Shown in pieces: positions 17,970 through 25,073 of a DNA stretch of 64,000 nucleotides. The position numbers were made by a program, and so were the translations under genes. The stretch spans positions 744,001 to 808,000 of the forward strand of contig NZ_JACIFH010000001.1 of assembly GCF_014197265.1 (NCBI RefSeq). Direction: 5' to 3'. Position 1 is the stretch's first letter, and each line of letters begins with the position of its first letter. This DNA is from Microbacterium invictum. Its GTDB lineage: Bacteria; Actinomycetota; Actinomycetes; Actinomycetales; Microbacteriaceae. Under the pieces are notes generated by a model. The model worked only from the letters and a program-made list of their open reading frames with translations, did no database searches and was not told where the DNA came from.

Positions 17970-18842
17970 TCACCGCATGAGGTGCAGGCCCTGGGCCACC
18001 GCGGTGAGCACAGTGGACTGCACGTGCTCCCAGTCGTACAAGACCTGCTGGTAGTCGAACCGCAGCACCGTGTAGCCGCGGAGGATCAGCAGTGCGTCAT
18101 GCCGCAGATCACGGCGCCGATCGGCAGCGCCGTGATGCGCGAACCCGTCGATCTGCACCACGAGGCGGTCGCCCACCAGGCCGTCTACCCGGTGGCCTGC
18201 AAGCTGCACCTGCTGCCGCACCGCGATGCCGACCGACCGCATTCCGTCTACGAATGCCGTCTCGATGCCCGAATCAGACAGGACGGATGCCACGCTCGCC
18301 AGTTCGGCGGCCTGTGTCGACCGCCATCGGGTGCGCACCAGCTCATCGGCGTTCACCGCTCTTTTGCGCAGGGCCGATTCCCACACCGCGAGAGCGTCGA
18401 CGCGAGGCAGGCACCGGGCGATGTGGAAGAGCACGTTGACGACGGGATCGGCGACGGCCGTGGCGGCGACGGCAATCGGGCCGGTCGCCCAATGCAGGTG
18501 CACGCCGGTGGCGTGGATATGCGCGCGCGAGTGCGGCACGGCGACGTGCGCGGGTGGGGCGAGGCGGTCGTGTGACGGCACCCACAGGCCCAGGCGCTTC
18601 GCCGCGGTGACGCACGTCACCCGCCCGCTCACCGCGGCGGCCAGTTGGAGGTCGGGATCGGCGCCCGGCGCCGCCAACCACGAGCGGCGGATTCGGCGGA
18701 GAGCGTCGGCTGCGACGGCCTGCGCCACATCGTGCCGGGAGTATCCCGTGGCGTGGGCCTCGCGGCTGTGCGCCACCCCGCCACGTAGCGTGACCCATCT
18801 GACCAGTTCCGCAGTTCGTCTGGCGCGCGCGTCGTGGTCCAT
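17970..18842 (-). CDS. DUF559 (Vsr-like endonuclease fold) protein
   Basis: A 290-residue protein. The N-terminal part resembles the helical and AbiEi-like regions common in actinobacterial DUF559 proteins. The C-terminal 100 residues form the DUF559 domain, a restriction-endonuclease-like fold related to Vsr: VDGLVGDRLVVQIDGFAHH, then RRRDLRHDALLILRGYTVLRFDYQQVL, split here as two adjoining motifs. The acidic residues in VDGLV and VQIDG are candidate metal ligands. The start MDHDARARRT has a GTGAGGA upstream; a GTG/ATG 60 nt further is possible. The gene is bracketed by three palindromic repeats. Biological role is unknown for most members. Confidence 0.8.
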   Translation of the reverse strand: MDHDARARRTAELVRWVTLRGGVAHSREAHATGYSRHDVAQAVAADALRRIRRSWLAAPGADPDLQLAAAVSGRVTCVTAAKRLGLWVPSHDRLAPPAHVAVPHSRAHIHATGVHLHWATGPIAVAATAVADPVVNVLFHIARCLPRVDALAVWESALRKRAVNADELVRTRWRSTQAAELASVASVLSDSGIETAFVDGMRSVGIAVRQQVQLAGHRVDGLVGDRLVVQIDGFAHHGAADRRRDLRHDALLILRGYTVLRFDYQQVLYDWEHVQSTVLTAVAQGLHLMR

Positions 18843-18968
18843 CGTTCCAGCATCCTCACGATGACGGGCGCCGTGCGGGGCCGGGGCCGCATCAGTGGAC
18901 AAGTGTCGGCGGGCCGCCGTTGGGGAGGAGGCGTCCGGTGCTGTAGCCCGCCCGTCGCCCGGTGCTCC

Positions 18969-19052
18969 TGTTGCCAGGGGAAGGCAGATCGCCGGATGAA
19001 GGCTGGATGCCGGGGGAGACAGCCTTCCCCGGGTGATGTGCCTTCCGTCGGC
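18969..19052. repeat. Palindromic repeat, copy 1
   Basis: An 84-nt unit identical to the copy at 19085-19168. It folds as nested stems: GGAAGGCA with TGCCTTCC outside, and GAAGGCTG with CAGCCTTC inside, joined by partly paired arms. The 357-nt gap between the DUF559 gene and the glutamate-cysteine ligase gene (18843-19199) is mostly filled by this unit and its twin; no gene is seen there. Confidence 0.92.
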
Positions 19053-19084
19053 GATGCAGGTGGTGGGATGCGCGGGGGCGTCAG

Positions 19085-19168
19085 TGTTGCCAGGGGAAGG
19101 CAGATCGCCGGATGAAGGCTGGATGCCGGGGGAGACAGCCTTCCCCGGGTGATGTGCCTTCCGTCGGC
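19085..19168. repeat. Palindromic repeat, copy 2
   Basis: Exact 84-nt duplicate of copy 1, offset by 116 nt and separated by a 32-nt unrelated spacer. Its perfect identity suggests recent duplication or ongoing homogenisation. Confidence 0.92.
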
Positions 19169-19199
19169 CGTGCGCGATATCGGGCGCCGCGAAGCGCGA

Positions 19200-20363
19200 T
19201 CAGGCGCCGAGGGCCGCGAGATGGTCGCGCAGGGTCGGCCCGGCGCGGAACTCGCGGATCAGGTGCTGCACGACCTCACGCAGGTCGCCGTCGGCGGCCT
19301 CGGCGACCGCGAGCTGCCGCTGATAGCTGGCGCCGCCGTCGAGGATCGCGCCGAGCCCGGCGAACTCGCGGGCGCAGTGCAGGTCTTCTGCGACGGGTGC
19401 GAGCTGCTCGATCACTTCGCGGAGATGCTCGGAGACCAGCCGCTGCGTGCCGTCCGTGTCCACGATCACCCGCGCGTCGAGACCGTAGCGCGCGGTGCGC
19501 CATTTGTTCTCGCGTACGAACCACGGCTGCAGATGCGGCGGCGTGCGGCCCTCGTCGATCTCGCGTGAGAAGTGCTCGACGAGCACCTGCACCAGCGACG
19601 CGACCGCGGCGAGCTCGGGGAGCGTCGACATCCCGTCGCACGCGCGCACCTCGATGGTTCCCCACCGGGGAGCCGGTCGGATGTCCCAGCGCACTTCGGT
19701 TGCATCGGCCATGACTCCGGTGGTGACCATGTCGTCGAGGTAACCCTCGAACTCGGCCCAGTCCTGCAACGGCCAGGGAAGCCCGGCGGTCGGCAGCTGC
19801 TGGAACACCAGCGCGCGATTGGACGCGTAGCCGGTGCGTTCACCCGCCCAGAAGGGGCTGGAGGCCGACAGCGCCTGCAGGTGCGGCAGGTAGCCCGCCA
19901 GGGCGCCGATGATCGGGAAGACCTTGTTGACGTCCTCGACGCCGACGTGGACGTGGATGCCCCAGATCATCATGTTGCGTCCCCACCACTGGGTGCGCTC
20001 GATGAGCGTGTGATAGCGGGTCTTGTCGGTCACCTGCTGGTCGAACCACTGTGCGAACGGATGACTGCCGGCGCTGAGCAGCTCCACGCCCATGGGGTCG
20101 GTGACCGTACGGACTTCCGCAATGGCGTCCGCGATGTCGTCGACGGCGGCGGCCACCGTGTCGCCGACGCCGCTGGTGACCTCGACGGTGTTCGTCAGCA
20201 GCTCGCCCGTGATCGTGTGCCGTTCCAGCGCGGCGCGGTCAGCCAAGTCGGAGATGATCTCGGGCGCCTGGGGCACGAGATCGCCCGAGGCTCGGTCGGC
20301 GAGCATGACTTCCCACTCGAGTCCCACGGAGGACCGGGCAGAAGTGGCGAAGGGCACCGTCAT
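19200..20363 (-). CDS. Carboxylate-amine ligase, YbdK/GCS2 glutamate-cysteine ligase family
   Basis: A 387-residue member of the glutamate-cysteine ligase 2 family, ATP-dependent enzymes that join glutamate to cysteine or another amine. Motifs include [12 protein letters not shown] near residue 10, GSHPFAQW, the metal-binding [16 protein letters not shown] near residue 140, and a later [15 protein letters not shown]. The MTVPFATS start fits the family; upstream codons in frame do not. The thiol product is uncertain, since Microbacteriaceae generally use mycothiol rather than glutathione. The gene is monocistronic and divergent from rpsP. Confidence 0.88.
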   Translation of the reverse strand: MTVPFATSARSSVGLEWEVMLADRASGDLVPQAPEIISDLADRAALERHTITGELLTNTVEVTSGVGDTVAAAVDDIADAIAEVRTVTDPMGVELLSAGSHPFAQWFDQQVTDKTRYHTLIERTQWWGRNMMIWGIHVHVGVEDVNKVFPIIGALAGYLPHLQALSASSPFWAGERTGYASNRALVFQQLPTAGLPWPLQDWAEFEGYLDDMVTTGVMADATEVRWDIRPAPRWGTIEVRACDGMSTLPELAAVASLVQVLVEHFSREIDEGRTPPHLQPWFVRENKWRTARYGLDARVIVDTDGTQRLVSEHLREVIEQLAPVAEDLHCAREFAGLGAILDGGASYQRQLAVAEAADGDLREVVQHLIREFRAGPTLRDHLAALGA

Positions 20364-20435
20364 GGGCACAGTCTGGCATGCGGCCCCCGCCGCTCGACAT
20401 GTTCCGGGGGTCGGTTCGCGGCATCCGGTTCCATC

Positions 20436-20565
20436 TGGCAAAATGGATCCTTGGACCACGTGCTCGACCCTCTATCCGGCACGGTGGTCCACCGCAGAGC
20501 TTCCGCCGGGTGTGCACCCCACGCTCCAGGCGACGTTCAAAACTCATCTACCACTTTGGAGAATT
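20436..20565 (+). promoter_or_regulatory. rpsP promoter and leader resembling the rplS leader
   Basis: The 19-nt block at 20436-20454 matches 15 of 19 positions of a block at 35792-35810 upstream of rplS, including a CARAAT -10-like hexamer. Both lie about 120-130 nt before the start codon, and a CCGC-GGGTG block recurs in both leaders. A GGAGA site precedes the GTG. Confidence 0.5.
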
Positions 20566-20985
20566 GTGGCTGTCAAGATTCGTCTCAAGCGCTTCGGCAA
20601 GATCCGCGCGCCGTACTACCGCATCGTCGTGGCCGACTCGCGCACCAAGCGCGATGGTCGTGTCATCGAGGAGATCGGCAAGTACCACCCCACCGAGGAG
20701 CCCTCGTTCATCGAGGTCGACTCCGAGCGTGCGCAGTACTGGCTGTCGGTCGGCGCCCAGCCGACTGAGCAGGTTGCCGCACTGCTGAAGCTCACCGGTG
20801 ACTGGGGCAAGTTCAAGGGTGACGCGAACGCTGTGTCGACCGTGAAGGTCGCCGAGCCCAAGCCCGAGTTCAACGTCGACGCTTCCAAGAAGTCGGTGCT
20901 CAAGCCCAAGGTCGAGAAGAAGGCCGAGGAGCCCGCCGAGGCTCCGGCAGCCGACGAGGCGCCCGCCGAGACCGAGGCCGAGTAA
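20566..20985 (+). CDS. rpsP: 30S ribosomal protein S16
   Basis: Structural protein of the small ribosomal subunit. The 139-residue product begins [20 protein letters not shown], the conserved S16 N-terminus, and has [12 protein letters not shown]. The last 50 residues form a Lys/Glu/Ala-rich tail typical of actinobacterial S16. The GTG start has GGAGA 4-8 nt upstream. It heads an rpsP-khpA-rimM cluster. Confidence 0.97.
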   Translation: MAVKIRLKRFGKIRAPYYRIVVADSRTKRDGRVIEEIGKYHPTEEPSFIEVDSERAQYWLSVGAQPTEQVAALLKLTGDWGKFKGDANAVSTVKVAEPKPEFNVDASKKSVLKPKVEKKAEEPAEAPAADEAPAETEAE

Positions 20986-20989
20986 TCCA

Positions 20990-21220
20990 GTGCTGTCGGC
21001 CGCGCTCGAGCACATCGTCAAGGGGATCGTCGATCACCCGGACGATGTCGTCATCCGTTCCTCCACGTCGCCCCGCGGCGAGGTCCTCGAAGTGCGCGTG
21101 CACGCCGACGACCGTGGACGTGTGATCGGGCGCGGCGGACGCACGGCCAAGGCCCTGCGGACGCTGATCTCCGCCCTCGCCGACGGCGCCCGCGTGCGCG
21201 TCGACGTCGCGGACGACTGA
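20990..21220 (+). CDS. khpA: KH-domain RNA-binding protein KhpA
   Basis: A 76-residue single type II KH domain with the RNA-binding loop GRVIGRGGRTAKALRTL near residues 43-59. KhpA proteins bind RNA, often with KhpB, and affect translation or cell-wall control in other Gram-positives. The GTG start lies 4 nt after the rpsP stop, and the rimM GTG begins 1 nt after the khpA stop, so all three are co-translated. Confidence 0.93.
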   Translation: MLSAALEHIVKGIVDHPDDVVIRSSTSPRGEVLEVRVHADDRGRVIGRGGRTAKALRTLISALADGARVRVDVADD

Positions 21221-21221
21221 C

Positions 21222-21893
21222 GTGGCCGCCAAGCCCGCCCGCACCCAGCTTCGCGTCGGGCGCTTGGTGAAGGCCCACGGCCTCAAGGGCGCACTGAAGG
21301 TCGAGCTGTACACGGACGACCCCGACGGGCGTTTCGTCCCGGGAGCCGTCTTCACCCTGCAAGTGCCCGAGTCGTCGCCGTGGCACGGCCAGACGGTCAC
21401 CGTCCGCGAGTTCAAATGGCTGAACTCCAACCCGGTCGTCTTCCTCGAGGGGATCGACGACCGCTCCGCCGCCGAGACGATCGTGCGGGCCATCCTCTGG
21501 GTCGACCAGGACGAGCAGTCCGCACCCGTCGAGGACGACGCGTGGTACGACCATCAGCTCGTCGGCCTGGACATCGTCCGCGACGATGTCATCGTGGGAC
21601 GTCTCATCCGCGTCGACCACCTTCCCGCGCAGGATCTGCTCATCGTGCGCCCGGTGGATGCCGGTGATCGCGAGATCCTGGTGCCGTTCGTGAAGGCCAT
21701 CGTTCCCGAGGTGGACATCGCGGCCGGCCGGATCATCGTGACGCCGCCCGCCGGGCTGTTCGAAGAGCTCGAGCCCGAGCCGGAGGAGCGCTCCGACTCT
21801 CAGGCCGACGTCGACGACGGATCGGACGCGCGCGACGCCGACGCGCCCGGCACCGACGGTTCGGACGCCGGCGAGCCCAGCGCCTCGGCGTAA
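21222..21893 (+). CDS. rimM: Ribosome maturation factor RimM
   Basis: 16S rRNA processing factor that binds S19 and helps assemble the 30S head. The first 175 residues match RimM, with LRVGRLVKAHGLKGALKVEL at the N-terminus (OB-like domain) and a PRC-barrel part containing AQDLLIV and VPFVKAIVPEVD. Residues about 180-223 are an unusual acidic Asp/Ser/Ala tail. The final 94 nt, encoding part of this tail, are also coding on the other strand for the end of the CbiX-like protein. The usual next gene, trmD, is 8.8 kb away. Confidence 0.95.
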   Translation: MAAKPARTQLRVGRLVKAHGLKGALKVELYTDDPDGRFVPGAVFTLQVPESSPWHGQTVTVREFKWLNSNPVVFLEGIDDRSAAETIVRAILWVDQDEQSAPVEDDAWYDHQLVGLDIVRDDVIVGRLIRVDHLPAQDLLIVRPVDAGDREILVPFVKAIVPEVDIAAGRIIVTPPAGLFEELEPEPEERSDSQADVDDGSDARDADAPGTDGSDAGEPSASA

Positions 21894-22543
21894 CGCTGCA
21901 CCGCGACCCGGGCGATCCGCGGGTCGTCGCCGAGCGGTGCGCTCGTGACCGCGCCACCTGTGCCGGCGACGAGGTCCGCGAAGTGACCCGGCGCCAGGAG
22001 ATACGTCGCGACCGCGACCGGTCCGCCGTGCGCGGCCGCCGAGGCCACCGCTTCGGAGACGGTGGGGGCCATCGCGGCCACGAAACCGACGGTGACCGGT
22101 CCTTCCCACCGCTCCTCGACCAGAGCACGGATCGCGTCGACATCGTCGCGCGCCCGCGCATCGCTCGAACCCGCCGCGGCGATCACGAGCGGCCAGGTGG
22201 GATCAGCGCCGGCGGCCAGCGCGCGATCGGCGAGGACATCTGCCAGCAGCGGGTGCGGTCCGAGGGCGCGGGCCACGCTCACGTTCGTTCCGGCGAGCGC
22301 GGCGCGCCGGATGTCGACCTCGGTGTGGAACCCGGTCGACAGCAGCAGCGGCACGATGACCGCGCCCTGTGCCCGCGGCGCGGATGCCACGTCGTCCAGT
22401 TCGGGGCCGTGCACATCCACGTATGCCTCGGCGACGGGCACGTCCGGCACGAGCGCGGCGATCCGCGCCCGGAGAGCGTCGATGCTCGCGCGGCCCTGCT
22501 CGGAGCGGGTGCCGTGCGCGCAGGCGATCAGGGTTGCGGTCAT
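21800..22543 (-). CDS. Sirohydrochlorin chelatase-like protein (CbiX/SirB family)
   Basis: Chelatase that inserts iron or cobalt into sirohydrochlorin, here most likely iron for siroheme. The 247-residue protein begins MTATLIACAHGTRSEQG with the catalytic-site histidine, and has VPLLLSTGFHTEVDI with the second one. The two halves look like the doubled CbiX fold. The C-terminal 20 residues are Ser/Ala/Pro-rich and overlap the end of rimM. It is the last gene of a cysG-hemD-cbiX operon, coupled by an ATGA to hemD, and serves the nitrite reductase encoded nearby. Confidence 0.88.
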   Translation of the reverse strand: MTATLIACAHGTRSEQGRASIDALRARIAALVPDVPVAEAYVDVHGPELDDVASAPRAQGAVIVPLLLSTGFHTEVDIRRAALAGTNVSVARALGPHPLLADVLADRALAAGADPTWPLVIAAAGSSDARARDDVDAIRALVEERWEGPVTVGFVAAMAPTVSEAVASAAAHGGPVAVATYLLAPGHFADLVAGTGGAVTSAPLGDDPRIARVAVQRYAEALGSPASEPSVPGASASRASDPSSTSA

Positions 22544-23682
22544 TGCGCTGCTCCCACGTCGTCGGTGTCGAGCACGTCGAGGCGGTACCCCCGCTTGTAG
22601 ACGGTCTTGACGAGATCACGAACCCCGAGCGCCTCCCTCAGGCGCGCGACGGCCACCTCGACGGCGTGCGCGTTCGCGTCGCTGCGCGGGAGCAGGGGGA
22701 GCAGGTCGGTGCGGCTGACGACGGCACCGGGACGACGGGCGAGCCGGCGGAGGATGTCGGCCGCCGAACGCGACAGCGGGATGAACCGCCCGTCCAGCAC
22801 CGCACCGCCCGACCGCGGGTGCAGGAGACCAGCCGAGGTCGGCAGCCGCGCCGGCGCACCCCCGATCGTGGTCACGACGCTGCGCACGAGCGAGCCCAGC
22901 CGCCCCCGGTCGGGGACGAGCGGTTCGATGCCTGCGCTGTTCAGCGGCGCCGCGGTGATCGGGCCGACGGCCGCGATGAGCAGTTCACCGGTGGCCGCCC
23001 GCTGGACGATGGCCGGGAGCGCCCCGCTGCGTTCAGCCGCCCCGAGCCACTCCTGAGCGCCCGGTGCCGAGGTGAACAGCACGGCATCCACTTCGCCCGA
23101 TGCGGTCAGCCGGGTCGACTGCTCGACCAGGGCCGCGTCCGGCGGCGGCCCCCAGCGGTAGACGGTCAGGCTGGTGGCACGCGCGCCTGCCGCGATGAAG
23201 GCCTCGTCGAGGCCGTCCGCGCCGGAGCCGTGGTGCTGCACGGCGATGTGCTTGCCGGCGACCCCTTCTGCCAGGAGGAAGTCGCGGACCTCCGCGGCCG
23301 TCTCGGACTCGGCCACCCAGTCGGCGACCAGCCCCGCCTGCTGGATCGCGCCGCGCGCCTTGGGACCTCGGGCGACGAGTTGCGTACCGGAGAGGACCTC
23401 GATCAGCCGGGCGTGCAGGCCGGCCTCGTCTGCCGCCTCGACCCACGCGCGGAACCCGACACCGGTGGTGGCCACGAGGACGTCGGGCGGGTCGCGCAAC
23501 AGCTCCCGGGTGCGGTCGATCAGCTCCACGTCGTCGACGTGCGGCACGATGGTGAGCGCCGGGGCGACGATCACCCGGGCGCCGTGCCGTTCGAGCGCCG
23601 ACGACAGCTCACCCGAGCGGCGGTCCACCGGCAGCAGCACCGTGCAGCCCGCGAGCGCGATCGACAGGGGCGCGACGGTCAT
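22540..23682 (-). CDS. Uroporphyrinogen-III synthase fused to an OmpR-type winged helix
   Basis: A 380-residue fusion. Residues 1 to about 265 form a HemD fold (LPVDRRSGELSSALERHGA at the start; TSAPGAQEWL and VGPITAAPL later). Residues about 285-375 form a Trans_reg_C winged helix, with LSRSAADILRRLARRPGAVV and a closing VYKRGYRLDVL. Such fusions are known beside nitrite reductase genes in Actinobacteria, for example Rv0260c of Mycobacterium tuberculosis. It may act as a regulator of nitrate genes, as an enzyme for siroheme supply, or both. ATGA overlaps join it to cysG and cbiX. Confidence 0.88.
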   Translation of the reverse strand: MTVAPLSIALAGCTVLLPVDRRSGELSSALERHGARVIVAPALTIVPHVDDVELIDRTRELLRDPPDVLVATTGVGFRAWVEAADEAGLHARLIEVLSGTQLVARGPKARGAIQQAGLVADWVAESETAAEVRDFLLAEGVAGKHIAVQHHGSGADGLDEAFIAAGARATSLTVYRWGPPPDAALVEQSTRLTASGEVDAVLFTSAPGAQEWLGAAERSGALPAIVQRAATGELLIAAVGPITAAPLNSAGIEPLVPDRGRLGSLVRSVVTTIGGAPARLPTSAGLLHPRSGGAVLDGRFIPLSRSAADILRRLARRPGAVVSRTDLLPLLPRSDANAHAVEVAVARLREALGVRDLVKTVYKRGYRLDVLDTDDVGAAQ

Positions 23683-24905
23683 GCGCGTTCGAGGGCCAGG
23701 TCGCTCACCGGCAGCAGCAGGTCGGCTCGCGCGACCTCTCCGATCACGATGACGCTCGGGTTGCGCAGCGCATGTCGTGCGGCGTCGTCCGCCGCTTCTC
23801 CGAGCGTCGTCCGGATCGTGCGCTGAGCGGGCGAATGTCCGTTCTCGATGAACGCGACCGGACGGCGGGGGTCGGTGCCGGACTTCAGTGCTGCCGCAGT
23901 GAACCGGCCGATTGCACTGACCCCCATGATGACGATGACGGTGGTCGCCGCATCGTTCAGGGCCGACACGGTGGCGGCGGTGACCTCGTCCTGACCGTTG
24001 ACGACGTGCACCGCACCCGCGACGCCACGATGGGTCACCGGGATGCCGGCCGCCTGGGGCACCGCGATCACGCTGCTGATGCCGGGCACCACCTCGATCG
24101 GCACTCCGGCCTTCAGGCACGCCGCGACCTCTTCACCGCCGCGGCCGTAGACGAACGGGTCGCCGCCCTTGAGCCGGACGACCCGCGCTCCGGCACGGGC
24201 GCGATCGACGAGCACGCGGCCGATCTGCTCCTGGGTCATGGTGTGGCGGCCGGGTGCTTTGCCCACGTCGATGACCTCGACGCCCGGCTCCAGCTCGGTG
24301 AGCACACCGGTGGGGCCGAGGCGGTCGTGGACGATCACGTCCGCCTCGGCGATCAGCCGGCGGCCGCGCACGGTGATCAGATCCTCGGGGCCGGGTCCAC
24401 CGCCGACCAGGTGCACGGACCCGGCGCCCTCGCGCACGCGCCGCACCGGGAGCGTTCCCTCTCGCAGGCGGGCGGCGATCGCGTCGCGCAGGCGGCCGCT
24501 GCGACGCGGGTCGACTCCGGATGCCGAGACGACGCCGATCTGCACATCATCGCTGCGCGTCTCGGCCGTGAAACGCGCGCTGCCGTGTGCGCCGCTGCCG
24601 GCGTTGACGCACCAGATGCGCGCGGCGTCGCAGGCGGCGACCACGGCGGCGTCGGCGGTGCGGTCGCCGGTAGCGGTGTGCGCGAGCCACGCTCCCTCGA
24701 GGTGAGCGGGACGGAACCTGTCGCGGACCCACTCCACGTGGTGGTGGGCGGCGAGCTCGGCCGTCCCCTCGGCGAGGTCAGGGGCAACGAGGCGCACCTG
24801 TGCACCGCCCTCGAGTAGCCGCCGCAGCCGTCGCCCGGCGACGTCGCCGCCGCCGACGAGCACGGCCAGCCGGCCGCTCAGTTCCAGGCCCATGATCGTC
24901 GTCAT
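23679..24905 (-). CDS. cysG: Siroheme synthase CysG
   Basis: Multifunctional enzyme of siroheme synthesis, 408 residues. The N-terminal Rossmann part (LAVLVGGGDVAGRRLRRLL) corresponds to precorrin-2 dehydrogenase/ferrochelatase. The C-terminal part is uroporphyrinogen-III C-methyltransferase, with VHLVGGGPGPEDLITVRG, RLKGGDPFVYGRGGEE and VVPGISSVIAVP. The start MTTIMGLEL was chosen; MGLEL 12 nt later is possible. It leads the operon to hemD and cbiX, and a GlnR-like box lies 46-61 nt upstream. The product cofactor is needed by NirB. Confidence 0.94.
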   Translation of the reverse strand: MTTIMGLELSGRLAVLVGGGDVAGRRLRRLLEGGAQVRLVAPDLAEGTAELAAHHHVEWVRDRFRPAHLEGAWLAHTATGDRTADAAVVAACDAARIWCVNAGSGAHGSARFTAETRSDDVQIGVVSASGVDPRRSGRLRDAIAARLREGTLPVRRVREGAGSVHLVGGGPGPEDLITVRGRRLIAEADVIVHDRLGPTGVLTELEPGVEVIDVGKAPGRHTMTQEQIGRVLVDRARAGARVVRLKGGDPFVYGRGGEEVAACLKAGVPIEVVPGISSVIAVPQAAGIPVTHRGVAGAVHVVNGQDEVTAATVSALNDAATTVIVIMGVSAIGRFTAAALKSGTDPRRPVAFIENGHSPAQRTIRTTLGEAADDAARHALRNPSVIVIGEVARADLLLPVSDLALERA

Positions 24906-24950
24906 GGGCCCGACCGTACGCGCGCGGCTTTGCGGTCGGGTATGCCCCGT

Positions 24951-24966
24951 GTTTCGGGCATGTGAC
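24951..24966 (-). promoter_or_regulatory. GlnR-like box upstream of cysG
   Basis: On the minus strand it reads GTCAC-ATGCCC-GAAAC, an exact fit to the known GlnR half-site pair GTNAC-N6-GAAAC. It lies 46-61 nt before the cysG start. Confidence 0.65.
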
Positions 24967-25013
24967 ATCCCTCCCGACCCTCACATCCGGCGCAATCGGG
25001 CTCTGCGCGGAAT

Positions 25014-25029
25014 GTGACGTGGCCGAAAC
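25014..25029 (+). promoter_or_regulatory. GlnR-like box upstream of nasA
   Basis: GTGAC-GTGGCC-GAAAC on the plus strand, again exact to GTNAC-N6-GAAAC, 45-60 nt before the nitrate reductase start. A further GGAAC, close to GAAAC, is found at the next-but-one half-site position. Confidence 0.65.
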
Positions 25030-25073
25030 ATCGGGGGACATCCGCCGGAACCTCACGGCGGCAGGATCGGGCC

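Noticed and set aside
17856..19168. The palindromic repeats as a CRISPR array
   Set aside because: Only three copies, uneven spacing of 116 and over 1000 nt, long unit of about 84 nt, and no cas genes.
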